Assembly (NCBI GenBank): GCA_020635255.1
Contig: JACKAC010000001.1
Span: forward strand, 907,501-971,500
Source: Ignavibacteriales bacterium
GTDB lineage: Bacteria; Bacteroidota; Ignavibacteria; Tepidaquicellales; Tepidaquicellaceae
Length of the DNA: 64,000 nucleotides
Reading direction: 5' to 3'
In this document: positions 1-8,320 of the stretch, piece after piece
Position numbering within the stretch: position 1 is the first letter of the stretch
Layout of the letters: the number at the start of each line of letters is the position of its first letter
Translations under genes and position numbers: made by a program
The notes under the pieces: generated by a model
Databases searched by the model: none
Told to the model about the DNA's origin: nothing
What the model saw: the letters and a program-made list of their open reading frames with translations, nothing else

Positions 1-1
1 C

Positions 2-292
2 GTTGTGCCGTTTAGTCCGGAGACAGGAAGCCAGTTCGAAGGATTCAGACCTCCGACATACCAGTGGATGATGGATACACACTTGGAAGCGGCTGATATA
101 ATTTTAAAGAACATGGATTTTATAGGTACAGAAGAATACTGGAAAGAGGACGCCCCGATATGCGGAGACTGTTTCACGGGCGGGATATTATTCGATATAT
201 TAAGAGAAAATGCGGGATTGAACGATCATCATTGCGGACATGAGCTGAGTAAGACGAAACAAGAAGAAGAAAGCTCCGAAGTAACAAATTAA
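2..292 (+). CDS. Radical-SAM-type protein, C-terminal fragment
   Basis: The reading frame is open from base 2, so the gene starts before the window and only about the last 96 residues are present. The fragment aligns with the C-terminus of the next gene: both have a PF.P..G..FEG/YEGK stretch, a W.MD/WDVH.EA.DII segment, and a late CxxC pair (ICGDC here, ICPSC downstream) followed by a hydrophobic LF.D.. helix. It is therefore a paralogue of the downstream radical-SAM-type protein, 9 bp away on the same strand and probably co-transcribed. No SAM-cluster cysteines can be checked because that part lies outside the window. The substrate is unknown. The tail is rich in Lys/Glu and probably disordered. 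Confidence 0.75.
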   Translation, partial: VVPFSPETGSQFEGFRPPTYQWMMDTHLEAADIILKNMDFIGTEEYWKEDAPICGDCFTGGILFDILRENAGLNDHHCGHELSKTKQEEESSEVTN

Positions 293-301
293 TTTTAATT
301 A

Positions 302-1531
302 ATGACATTAGACCAGGCAATAAGGCTAAAGGCAGACCTTTTAATAAAGGGGCTGAAGATAACAGATGAAGCGCTGACGACAGTCGGGCAGGGCGGACTC
401 GAGAAAGTCTTTTGGGTCTTCGAGATGACACCGGCAACTCATAAAGGGACGGGGGACGGTACAAGACCTCTTCCAAATGACATGCTATTGCCATACGGAT
501 TGTACGCGGATGTAAGGTACAGTCCGACATCGCCTTACACTGTTCACGCGAGCGGAGACGCAATTATATTGATACATGAGGGTAAGGAGCTATGCGAAGT
601 CAAATGGCCGATCAGACCGGATTTTTATGATAAGGTTACGAGAAGCGGTGAGAACATGAAGAAGGTTTCCTCGATGAGAGGGGACTGCGGGTTAAGAGTA
701 TGCTTTGACAATGCGTGTAACTACTTTGCGACGAAGGAGCAGTGTAAATTCTGTAACATCGTACCGGCGAGGCAGAGGAACAGGGATCATGTAGTAACGA
801 GAAAAGAGGCGGATGATATATATGATTGTGTGAAGGAAGCAATATTCCATAACCCGGTATGCACACACCTTGCAATGACAGCCGGAGCGGCAAAGGATGA
901 CGGGTTAGGAAATCTACCTCAGATACTCGAAGGATTGAAGCCATTGCTGACGGAGAAATATTTCCCGATAGTTACTGCGATCACTGCAACCAGGGATAAG
1001 GAAGAAACGGAATATCTTTGCAGTACGGGAATAAGCTCGGTAGCGTTTAATTTGGAAATATGGGACGAGGAGTTATTCAATGTGATCTGCCCGGGTAAGA
1101 CAAGAAGGGTAGGAAGAGAGAGATGGATAGAGTCGCTTAAGGAAGCGAGGGATCTATTAAAGCCGGCGAGAGCTTTAAGTTCGTTCGTAGTGGGGCTCGA
1201 GTCAAAGGAATCGGTGCTGGAAGGAATAGAGTATCTTTCTTCGGAAGGAATATTCCCGATAATGAGCCCGTTCATTCCAATGGTCGGTACTGAGTATGAA
1301 GGCAAGGAGGCTCCTACAACTGATTGGATATGGGACGTGCATGAGGAAGCGACCGACATTATTTATAAGAACCTTCCGGATGCGTTTTGTGATGAGATAT
1401 GGGACGGTGATATTGGAATATGTCCGTCATGTACTACAACGAAGTTGTTTTTTGATTTTATGAGGAGGGTGGTGCCGAGAGAGAATCCGAAGAGGGAAGT
1501 GTCGCCGGGGAGCGTCGAGGCGTTTGTTTAG
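302..1531 (+). CDS. Radical-SAM-type protein with CX8CX2C cluster motif
   Basis: This is a 409-residue cytoplasmic protein. A cysteine-rich core contains Cys129, Cys134, Cys139, Cys148 and Cys151; the last three form C-x8-C-x2-C rather than the canonical C-x3-C-x2-C of radical-SAM enzymes. It is followed by a MTAGAA segment reminiscent of the glycine-rich SAM-contact strand and by alternating beta/alpha segments consistent with a TIM barrel. A C-terminal Cys374-P-S-Cys377 pair could ligate an auxiliary cluster. The ATG at 302 has no clear Shine-Dalgarno; it follows the paralogous gene by 9 bp and an intrinsic terminator comes right after. Radical-SAM membership is an inference from cysteine spacing and overall pattern; the reaction is unknown. 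Confidence 0.7.
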   Translation: MTLDQAIRLKADLLIKGLKITDEALTTVGQGGLEKVFWVFEMTPATHKGTGDGTRPLPNDMLLPYGLYADVRYSPTSPYTVHASGDAIILIHEGKELCEVKWPIRPDFYDKVTRSGENMKKVSSMRGDCGLRVCFDNACNYFATKEQCKFCNIVPARQRNRDHVVTRKEADDIYDCVKEAIFHNPVCTHLAMTAGAAKDDGLGNLPQILEGLKPLLTEKYFPIVTAITATRDKEETEYLCSTGISSVAFNLEIWDEELFNVICPGKTRRVGRERWIESLKEARDLLKPARALSSFVVGLESKESVLEGIEYLSSEGIFPIMSPFIPMVGTEYEGKEAPTTDWIWDVHEEATDIIYKNLPDAFCDEIWDGDIGICPSCTTTKLFFDFMRRVVPRENPKREVSPGSVEAFV

Positions 1532-1555
1532 TTTGAATAAGGTTTTTGTTTATAG

Positions 1556-1580
1556 AGGCGAGCGATGCTCGCCTTTTTTG
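1556..1580 (+). terminator. Intrinsic terminator after radical-SAM genes
   Basis: A perfect hairpin with arms AGGCGAGC and GCTCGCCT around a GAT loop is followed by a T run. It lies 25 bp after the stop codon at 1531 and closes the two-gene radical-SAM unit. Confidence 0.85.
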
Positions 1581-1585
1581 TTGTA

Positions 1586-1620
1586 ACCCCCCTTAGTCCC
1601 ACCTTTGTAAAAGGGGGGAA
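1586..1620. repeat. Palindromic intergenic repeat, C6TT/AAG6 arms
   Basis: Perfect 8-bp inverted arms CCCCCCTT (1587-1594) and AAGGGGGG (1611-1618) surround a spacer that itself has a small CCTTT/AAAGG hairpin. It sits directly after an intrinsic terminator, so it is not needed for termination. The layout (C-rich arm, TAGTCCC, CCTTTGTAAA, G-rich arm) resembles dispersed short palindromic repeats of environmental genomes; that it is dispersed here is inferred, since only a related element at 14.6 kb is in the window. Confidence 0.55.
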
Positions 1621-1692
1621 ATCTCATTTACGACGAATCAAGTTTTCAAGAAGGAAATAAATACATAAAAGTGTACTAAATAACTGGTCTAG

Positions 1693-1712
1693 ATTCCCGC
1701 TTTCGCGGGAAT
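1693..1712. repeat. Palindrome ATTCCCGC-TTTC-GCGGGAAT
   Basis: A perfect 8-bp stem (ATTCCCGC/GCGGGAAT) closes a four-base loop and is followed by GACATAAT, without a T run. It lies 80 bp before fumC. The form resembles dispersed ATTCCC...GGGAAT repeats known in other bacteria (dRS3-like in Neisseria). Here only one copy is visible, so dispersal is an inference. Confidence 0.5.
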
Positions 1713-1792
1713 GACATAATTAGAGGGTTATTTTTAAATTTATATTGCTTTGATTTATTAGTATTTTTAAGGATAAAATTAAATTTACGACA

Positions 1793-3193
1793 ATGTCATT
1801 CAGGATGGAACACGATACAATGGGTGAAGTGAGGGTGCCTTCGGATAAGTATTGGGGGGCACAAACACAGCGCTCGAAGGATAATTTTAAGATCGGCACA
1901 AGGAAAATGCCGAAAGAGGTGGTTTATGCTTTTGCTTACCTTAAGAAGGCGGCAGCAATGGCGAATTATGAAAGCGAGATATTGCCGAAGGATAAGATGG
2001 AACTGATAAAGCAGGTGTGTGATGAGATACTGGAGGGAAAGCTGGACGACCAGTTCCCGCTGGTAGTATGGCAAACAGGTTCCGGTACACAGTCTAATAT
2101 GAATATGAATGAGGTGATCGCGAACAGAGGGCATGTGCTGAATGGCGGTAAACTGGATGACAAAGATAAATTCCTCCACCCGAATGATGACGTGAATAAG
2201 TCACAGTCGTCTAACGATACATTTCCTACAGCTATGAATATAGCGGCGATGAAGATGATATGCGAGAATACCATACCGAACGTGGAGAAGCTGAGAAACA
2301 CACTGGCGGAGAAATCGGAGAAGTTCATGGACGTGGTAAAGATCGGGAGGACTCATTTTATGGATGCGACGCCACTGACACTTGGGCAGGAGTTTTCCGG
2401 GTATGTGGCGCAGTTAGATCACGGGATTCGGGCGCTAAAGAATACGCTGGAGCATCTATCGGAGCTTGCGCTGGGCGGATCGGCGGTAGGTACAGGATTG
2501 AACGTGCCGGAAGGATACGCTGAGATGGTGGCTCAATATATCAGTGAATTAACCGGATATGATTTTAAGACTGCCCCGAACAAGTTCGAAGCGCTGGCGG
2601 CGAATGACGCAATGGTGGAGTCTTCGGGGGCGCTAAAGACGCTGGCGGTAAGTCTGATGAAAATAGCAAACGATATCAGGATGCTGGCGAGCGGACCGAG
2701 GAGCGGGATTGGTGAGATATTGATACCTGAGAACGAGCCGGGGTCATCTATAATGCCGGGAAAAGTGAACCCGACACAGGTGGAGGCGATGACGATGGTC
2801 TGCGCGCAGGTGATAGGGAACGATACTGCGATATCGGTTGGGGGAATGACTGGACATTTCGAGCTGAATGTATTTAAGCCGATGATGATATACAACCTGC
2901 TGAACTCGGCGAGACTGCTGGGTGACGCGAGCAGGTCGTTTAATAATAACTGTGTGGTGGGAATAGAGCCGAACTATCCAATGATAGACAAGCATGTCGA
3001 GAATTCCCTGATGCTGGTGACGGCGCTGAATCCGCACATAGGATATGAGAACGCAGCAAAAATAGCCAAGAAGGCGCATAAGGAGAATAAGACTCTTAGA
3101 GAGGCGGCGATAGAGCTGGGGTTATTGACGGATCAGGAATTTACTGAGAAGGTGGATCCGAAGAAGATGGTGGGGAATTTGAGAAAGGAATAG
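1793..3193 (+). CDS. fumC: Class II fumarate hydratase
   Basis: The enzyme reversibly hydrates fumarate to L-malate in the TCA cycle; class II enzymes are iron-independent homotetramers in the cytoplasm. The 466-residue length is normal for the family. The three family signature regions are present: [10 protein letters not shown] near residues 95-105, the [14 protein letters not shown] block near 130-142 that forms part of the active site, and the [11 protein letters not shown] signature near residues 317-327 containing the catalytic serine loop. The C-terminal N-[KN]-TLREAA...L.LL element is typical of FumC and not of aspartase. The ATG at 1793 has no clear ribosome site but is followed at once by the conserved FR.E.D.MGE.RVP start of the family. 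It is monocistronic, with repeats on both sides. Confidence 0.96.
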   Translation: MSFRMEHDTMGEVRVPSDKYWGAQTQRSKDNFKIGTRKMPKEVVYAFAYLKKAAAMANYESEILPKDKMELIKQVCDEILEGKLDDQFPLVVWQTGSGTQSNMNMNEVIANRGHVLNGGKLDDKDKFLHPNDDVNKSQSSNDTFPTAMNIAAMKMICENTIPNVEKLRNTLAEKSEKFMDVVKIGRTHFMDATPLTLGQEFSGYVAQLDHGIRALKNTLEHLSELALGGSAVGTGLNVPEGYAEMVAQYISELTGYDFKTAPNKFEALAANDAMVESSGALKTLAVSLMKIANDIRMLASGPRSGIGEILIPENEPGSSIMPGKVNPTQVEAMTMVCAQVIGNDTAISVGGMTGHFELNVFKPMMIYNLLNSARLLGDASRSFNNNCVVGIEPNYPMIDKHVENSLMLVTALNPHIGYENAAKIAKKAHKENKTLREAAIELGLLTDQEFTEKVDPKKMVGNLRKE

Positions 3194-3198
3194 TTTTT

Positions 3199-3266
3199 AA
3201 CCACCAAGACACGGAGACACAAAGAAAAAGACTTATACCACGAATTACACAAATAGGCACGAATTA
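3199..3266 (+). repeat. A/C-rich intergenic repeat (CCACCAAGACAC type)
   Basis: After fumC comes CCACCAAGACACGGAGACAC followed by AAAGAAAAAG, then a second low-complexity block, ACCACGAATTACACAAATAG, ending in GCACGAATTA. The first block recurs in opposite orientation near 63851-63877. Such CCACNAAGACACNNAGACACAAAG and CCACGAATTACACNAAT blocks look like fragments of a dispersed repeat family. There is no coding potential. The rest of the 3194-3462 gap is AT-rich, with no recognised feature except the Shine-Dalgarno site of the next gene. Confidence 0.55.
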
Positions 3267-3462
3267 AAAAATTATTTCTCCTTGACATAAAGGATGAGAT
3301 TTTATAATTTAATCCGGTTGTAAAAGCAATCATAAACTACACAATCTACTAACAGAGCAACACTTCTACGTTTTAAGTTTTCATTTACAAATCTAAATCG
3401 AGGCGCAGGGAAAGACATATACCTTTTTTAGTGCAAAACCACACTAAATAAAGGAGGTCATA

Positions 3463-4713
3463 GTGTTGAAATATGTCAAAAGGGGAATGTATTTTATATT
3501 CCTTGCGATATCGTCCATTCAGTTCGGGTGTGATGAGGGTGTTACACCGGATCCGCCACAAGCTTACACATTTACTGTCTCCGGAAATATAGGGAGTTTT
3601 TGGGGAGAGCCTAAGTCAAACCTAAGAGTTACCGTAGATACAAATACTGTATATACCGATGCGGGGGGAAATTTTACAATTCCTGATATAGCTCCTCCGT
3701 ATGATCTTAATATTTTCGACACAGATAAGAATTCTTATTACAAACTGGAAGGTGTAAATTATGACAGTGTAAAGTTTTTTACGAAGCTTCCTGAGAGTTA
3801 TTCCAATCAATGCTATTTATGGGTTACTACTACGCCATCACCGCTACCAAACAATATCAAAGCAAAGTATATATTCACAGACGGTAAATATTTAAATGCA
3901 TACGGTGACGCAAATCCGTCTACAGGCGATTACATAAGGCTAAGAGATTACAGTTTAATGACAGGCAGGCTGTATCTGATCGGTTACAAAACCGACGCGA
4001 GCGGTAAGGTAGTGTCATACGAAAAATTCGGTGAAAAGACCGTAACACTCAACTCAGGGGGGAATGTTAGTGTGAATTTCGATACCTCAGAGATCTCGTT
4101 CAATCCTTCAGAGACAACAGTATCAGGTACGTTTACAAATGGAACAGGGACCAGTAACTTTGGGCTTGTAACGCTATCTTTCGGAAAATATGAGACCCCG
4201 AATTATGCGACTCCACTTTCTTTTGGCGGCTTAGTCAGCGGAAATAATTTTTCTTTCCTGGTACCGACAAACCTGCCGGGCTTACTAAAAGTGAGAATGT
4301 ATAATGAATCAGCAGGACCTGATGAACCCAGACAAAAGATGTGGGTTGCAGTGGATCCAAACTCACCGGGAGGTACCTTTGCTCTTAAGGAGATACCGAA
4401 CTTGATAGAACCGTCCGAAGGCGCGGTAATAAGCAATACAACTACTTTTAAATTTACCGGAGGCAATGATGCCGATATTTATGTGGTAGGTATCACGCAT
4501 GGACTTAACCGATATTATTTATTTACTAAATCGACTGAGTTTACGGTAACGAGTTTTGCATCACTTGGAATAAGCTGGGATCCGGGGCAGGTTTATTCGT
4601 GGAACGTTTCGAGGATAGGGGAATTTTATAACGTAACAAACTATATTCTTAATCCCGCTATTTTGAACAGCTACGAGTCAGTTTCAAAAACACGTACATT
4701 CGTGGCGCAATAA
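3463..4713 (+). CDS. Surface lipoprotein with carboxypeptidase-regulatory-like domain (copy 1)
   Basis: This 416-residue exported protein is not known by function. The N-terminus has a Lys/Arg-containing head, a hydrophobic stretch and a cysteine at residue 23 (sequence IQFGC), consistent with a lipoprotein signal, although the -3 residue is atypical. Residues about 35-80 look like a carboxypeptidase-regulatory (CarbopepD_reg) beta-sandwich: TVSG.I.SF.GEP..N..V.VD....YTDA.GNFTIPDI. The remainder is beta-rich, probably two more sandwich domains, with an EPSEGAVIS...F.F motif starting the last. The GTG start at 3463 is chosen because a strong AAGGAGG lies 5 bp upstream and the aligned copy 2 starts with ATG at the same codon. 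It is a tandem paralogue of the next gene, 41 bp away. Inference: a cell-surface adhesion or binding lipoprotein. Confidence 0.75.
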   Translation: MLKYVKRGMYFIFLAISSIQFGCDEGVTPDPPQAYTFTVSGNIGSFWGEPKSNLRVTVDTNTVYTDAGGNFTIPDIAPPYDLNIFDTDKNSYYKLEGVNYDSVKFFTKLPESYSNQCYLWVTTTPSPLPNNIKAKYIFTDGKYLNAYGDANPSTGDYIRLRDYSLMTGRLYLIGYKTDASGKVVSYEKFGEKTVTLNSGGNVSVNFDTSEISFNPSETTVSGTFTNGTGTSNFGLVTLSFGKYETPNYATPLSFGGLVSGNNFSFLVPTNLPGLLKVRMYNESAGPDEPRQKMWVAVDPNSPGGTFALKEIPNLIEPSEGAVISNTTTFKFTGGNDADIYVVGITHGLNRYYLFTKSTEFTVTSFASLGISWDPGQVYSWNVSRIGEFYNVTNYILNPAILNSYESVSKTRTFVAQ

Positions 4714-4754
4714 GTCAAGTAAATAGTCTAACCACATTAATAAAGGAGGTCGTA

Positions 4755-6017
4755 ATGTTGAAATATGTGAAAAGGGGAATGTATTTTATATTCCTTGCAG
4801 TTTCGTCCATTCAATTCGGGTGTGATGACGGTGGAGTTACACCGGATCCGCAATCACAAAACATTATTACAGTATCAGGAAATGTAATAAGTTTTTGGGG
4901 GGAACCTAAAGCTAACATCAAAGTATCTACTGACTCAGTGACAGTATATACAGATGCGCAGGGTAATTTTACAATTCCTGATGTAGTGACTCCCTATACT
5001 TTATACATTTCAGATTCAGCTTCGAGCCAGTTTTATGTTTTAAAGAATTTAACCACACCTGTGGTTAAATTCTTGTTTACGTCCAGTCCATACGGTATAT
5101 CTACAAATACCTGTGGATTAAAGGTTATAGTTCCGCAGAATGGATTGACAAATAGTTCGCAGGCAAGATTTATATTTACAGATGGAAAAGGTGTAAATGC
5201 ATATGGTTTGGTGAACTCGATCAATTATTATGAGCAAATAAGACTTGGAAGTACCTCAGTTGTGAATGGGAAGGTTATAGTATTAGGATACACAGAAGTA
5301 AATTCAAAGGTAAATTCCTATGGAAATTTTGGATATAAGAATCTAACCCTAAGTGCCGGATCATTAACAACGATAACTTTTGACTCATCGGAGATCGCAT
5401 TTAATCCTGATGAAAGTGTAATATCCGGTAGTTTTTTGAATTGTACTCCGGGGAATTTATCCGGAGGATTTACAATTTATTTTGGTGAAAACCACAGTCC
5501 AAATTATACATCACAAATGGCATTTGGTTCTCTGAATTCGGATAAGGATTTCAATTATGTAGTACCGGCAAATTTACCTATTTTCTATAAGCCATTTATA
5601 TTCACACAAGAGCTAGGCTCTCAAAGCAGTTTTAAAAAATGCCGAATCGCAATTAACCCCGGGGCAACCGGAGTAAACTATGAATTGCCTTCCAGTTCGA
5701 CACTTTTAACCCCTTCTGAAGGTGCAGGAATTGCAGATCTTAATACTGAATTTACTTTTACCGGAGTCAACAGACCGGGTATATATGTATTAAGGATCTA
5801 TGTGGGATCAAAAAGCTATGCTATTTATACAAACGAATTCAGTTCAACCCTTGAATGCTTAAGGCAGTTAGGATTCACTCTATCCCAAGGGAAAACATAT
5901 ATGTGGTCAGTTCAATATATCGGAGATTATTCGACTTTAGATGGATATGTAAATGATCCCCGAAATTTGACTCAATATAGTTCGGAATCGGATCAAAGAA
6001 TGTTTACAGCACAGTGA
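4755..6017 (+). CDS. Surface lipoprotein with carboxypeptidase-regulatory-like domain (copy 2)
   Basis: This is a 420-residue tandem paralogue of the preceding gene. The ribosome site (AAAGGAGGTC), the signal peptide and the first 25 codons are almost identical at DNA level, while the mature domains have diverged strongly although they keep the same order: lipoprotein signal (IQFGC), SGNVISFWGEP... carboxypeptidase-regulatory-like sandwich with YTDAQGNFTIPDV, a middle beta domain with FNPDESVISGSF, and a final LTPSEGA..F.FTG domain. The contrast between a conserved export end and a divergent body suggests duplication followed by diversification of the exposed part, or homogenisation of the 5' end. 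The function is unknown. Transcription probably ends at the hairpin at 6026-6050. Confidence 0.75.
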   Translation: MLKYVKRGMYFIFLAVSSIQFGCDDGGVTPDPQSQNIITVSGNVISFWGEPKANIKVSTDSVTVYTDAQGNFTIPDVVTPYTLYISDSASSQFYVLKNLTTPVVKFLFTSSPYGISTNTCGLKVIVPQNGLTNSSQARFIFTDGKGVNAYGLVNSINYYEQIRLGSTSVVNGKVIVLGYTEVNSKVNSYGNFGYKNLTLSAGSLTTITFDSSEIAFNPDESVISGSFLNCTPGNLSGGFTIYFGENHSPNYTSQMAFGSLNSDKDFNYVVPANLPIFYKPFIFTQELGSQSSFKKCRIAINPGATGVNYELPSSSTLLTPSEGAGIADLNTEFTFTGVNRPGIYVLRIYVGSKSYAIYTNEFSSTLECLRQLGFTLSQGKTYMWSVQYIGDYSTLDGYVNDPRNLTQYSSESDQRMFTAQ

Positions 6018-6025
6018 TTATTACA

Positions 6026-6050
6026 ATCCCCCGTTCTACCACCGGGGGAT
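6026..6050. terminator. Hairpin between convergent genes
   Basis: Perfect 8-bp arms ATCCCCCG and CGGGGGAT enclose a 9-base loop, between the lipoprotein gene ending at 6017 and the convergent T9SS gene ending at 6081. The flanking T-richness is modest on both strands, so it could act in both directions. Confidence 0.5.
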
Positions 6051-6080
6051 CGTTGATTATTCCAATGAGGTACTGCTTTG

Positions 6081-7490
6081 TTATTTGACAAGTAACATCT
6101 TTTTTGTTTGCGAGAGTTCGCCTGCGGTAAGTGTATAGAAATATACCCCGCTGGCCAGTTTAAGCTTAGCAGTTTCGAAAGTAACACTGTGAGAACCGGA
6201 CTGCATATATCCGTTTATCAATTGAGCGATCTCTTTTCCGTTGGCATCGTAAATCTTCAGGGAGACATCGGCGCTTTTGGGTATAGAGAAGTTTATTTCC
6301 GTCGAGGGATTGAACGGGTTAGGGTAATTCTGCTTCAGTTCAAAGCCGTCAACGAGTGAGCTGTTATTTGTTATACCGACGGAATTTCCAAATCCTAGGA
6401 CAAACAATCCGCGGTTCATATCGGATGCAACGATCTTACCGGAAGGGAATTTAAACACGCCCCAGCATCCGGCGTAATCACTGTTATTATTCTGCGGGTG
6501 AGTATCATACCACGCGATCTGAACGGGGTTTTCCGGGTCGGAGATATCGAGTACATAAACTCCTGCAGTGTAGTGCGCAATAACAGCGGTATCTCCGTAA
6601 ATTTCGATATTATGAATACGGGCGGTTGTGATACCTGTCGGCTGCCACGTGGCAACCTGTACCGGGTTTTGAATATCCTGGATATCCCAGACTTTCAGCA
6701 AACGCGGGAGCGCGCCTACTTCATCCGTGGTCATAATATAATTTTTATCAACTGTAAGCGCGGAATTATGCGTCGATGGATTAGGAAGATTAAGCCATTC
6801 ATGAACCAGCTTAAGGCTGTCTTTATTAGTCGCGTCAATAACACTAAGGTAACCGTCGTTAATACAGGCGGCATAAATAGTATCATCAATTATCCTTGCG
6901 TCGTGAACATAATGGTTGTTCCATTTTCCTCTGACGGTTGGATTTTCAGGATCGACGGAGAGGTCCAGTACAACAGTTCCGTGACCAAATCCTGCATTAG
7001 CGCCGTTAAGGTAAAGGTAAGGTCCGCTCTGCGAGATAGAATGTGTAGAGCTGTGACCGGGAGCAAGGAATTTGCCGACGTATCTGACCGAATCGGGAAG
7101 ATACTGGAGGTCGAATATTTTCACACCGCTGGTATCGGCTTCGGAAACAACATAGGCATAGTGAGAATAAACTTTCATTTCACGCCACAGGTTACCCTGG
7201 TCGGGTGCGTGCATAGAGTCGATCATAATGAATGCGGCGATCTCTGTTATATTAGAAGAGTCAGTTACGTCATAAAACACGGGACCCAGGGCAGCACCCA
7301 GTATAGCATACTCCCTATTATCGGGAGCGACATATCCCCAGATGGCGGCATAATTCCACGGAGCACCGAACTGCGGAGGTATGGCATAATCATCTATATT
7401 TGCTATGAGATGCATATTTCCGTTAGGGAGCTGAGCAAAGGATGATGAAGAAATGATGAGGGTGATGATAAGAGTAAGTATCTTATTCAT
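6081..7490 (-). CDS. T9SS-secreted choice-of-anchor B family protein
   Basis: This 469-residue exported protein has a classical signal peptide (MNKILTLIITLIISSSSFAQ, cleavage after about residue 19). The body contains repeated short beta units with IFDLQYL.D, LDLSVDPENPTV, VIDATNKDSL, VWDIQDIQNPV and VLDISDPENPV, the LVIVD-like repeats of choice-of-anchor B proteins, predicted to fold as a beta-propeller. The last ~80 residues form a type IX secretion sorting domain beginning NYPNPFNPSTEINFSIPK and ending QTKKMLLVK. The protein should therefore cross the outer membrane through T9SS and be released or surface-anchored. No catalytic residues can be assigned. It is convergent with the lipoprotein pair and divergent from the nitroreductase gene across 167 bp of AT-rich promoter space. 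Confidence 0.85.
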   Translation of the reverse strand: MNKILTLIITLIISSSSFAQLPNGNMHLIANIDDYAIPPQFGAPWNYAAIWGYVAPDNREYAILGAALGPVFYDVTDSSNITEIAAFIMIDSMHAPDQGNLWREMKVYSHYAYVVSEADTSGVKIFDLQYLPDSVRYVGKFLAPGHSSTHSISQSGPYLYLNGANAGFGHGTVVLDLSVDPENPTVRGKWNNHYVHDARIIDDTIYAACINDGYLSVIDATNKDSLKLVHEWLNLPNPSTHNSALTVDKNYIMTTDEVGALPRLLKVWDIQDIQNPVQVATWQPTGITTARIHNIEIYGDTAVIAHYTAGVYVLDISDPENPVQIAWYDTHPQNNNSDYAGCWGVFKFPSGKIVASDMNRGLFVLGFGNSVGITNNSSLVDGFELKQNYPNPFNPSTEINFSIPKSADVSLKIYDANGKEIAQLINGYMQSGSHSVTFETAKLKLASGVYFYTLTAGELSQTKKMLLVK

Positions 7491-7657
7491 GGGCGGTTTT
7501 TTACTGATTATTCGTAATTTAAGTGAAAAAGTTTCAAAGACATTATTATAATGTAAATACTTACAGATGTTAATAAGTTGTGGATAAGTAGGTTTATAAT
7601 CCTATAAAATTGTTCATAAATATGTTAATATTCTAATTTTTAAGTTAATAAGCGAAA

Positions 7658-8320
7658 ATGGAATATAAATTCGAGAGGTTTACACTCCACAGATACAGCG
7701 ATGAGGAGATGCGTGAGAGGGGGAGAGAATTTTACGAGATGATGAACAGGAGGCGGACGGTGAGGAAATTCTCGCCGGAGAAATTCGATATAAAACTGCT
7801 TGAATACGCGATAATGACTGCGGGGACTGCTCCTTCAGGGGCGCATAAACAGCCGTGGAGATTTGTGATAGTGGAATCGCCGGAAGTGAAGAAAGAGATA
7901 CGAATAGCGGCGGAGAAGGAGGAAAAGGAGAGCTATGAGCACAGGATGCCTGAAACGTGGCTGAAGGACCTGGAACCGCTTGGAACGGACTGGCATAAGG
8001 AATTTCTTGAGACAGCGCCGTATTTGATCGTGGTATTTCGTGTGGATTATGGAGTGGATGAGGATGGTGAAAAATATAAACATTATTACGTGAGCGAGTC
8101 GGTGGGGATCGCAACGGGGATGCTGATAACGGCGCTTCACAATATGGGGCTAGGTACGCTGACGCATACACCGTCGCCGATGAATTTTTTAAGAGATATA
8201 CTGGACAGACCGAAGAATGAAAAGCCGTTCGTGCTGATACCAGTCGGCTACCCGGCTGATGACTGCGAGGTGCCGGTGCTTACAAGAAAGGAAGCGGATG
8301 AAATAATGTTTAAGGTTTAG
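7658..8320 (+). CDS. Nitroreductase family, iodotyrosine deiodinase-like flavoprotein
   Basis: This 220-residue FMN protein is cytoplasmic. RRTVRKFS (31-38) and TAPSGAHKQPW (57-67) are the FMN-phosphate and flavin-contact motifs of the nitroreductase fold. It resembles vertebrate and bacterial iodotyrosine deiodinase along its length, including TAPYLIVVF, HYY..ESV.IA.G, LGTLT.TP and LIPVGYP near the C-terminus. The substrate-binding triad of that enzyme (Glu, Tyr at +4, Lys at +21) is present as Glu89, Tyr93 and Lys114. Family knowledge: such enzymes reductively dehalogenate halotyrosines using FMN. Whether this one uses halotyrosine is inference. The gene is convergent with the next one, their ends meeting around 8317-8320. 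Confidence 0.85.
   Translation: MEYKFERFTLHRYSDEEMRERGREFYEMMNRRRTVRKFSPEKFDIKLLEYAIMTAGTAPSGAHKQPWRFVIVESPEVKKEIRIAAEKEEKESYEHRMPETWLKDLEPLGTDWHKEFLETAPYLIVVFRVDYGVDEDGEKYKHYYVSESVGIATGMLITALHNMGLGTLTHTPSPMNFLRDILDRPKNEKPFVLIPVGYPADDCEVPVLTRKEADEIMFKV

Noticed and set aside
6498..7445. A 315-codon open frame on the plus strand
   Set aside because: It lies wholly antisense to the T9SS choice-of-anchor B gene, has no recognisable domain, and is explained as a shadow of that gene's codon use.
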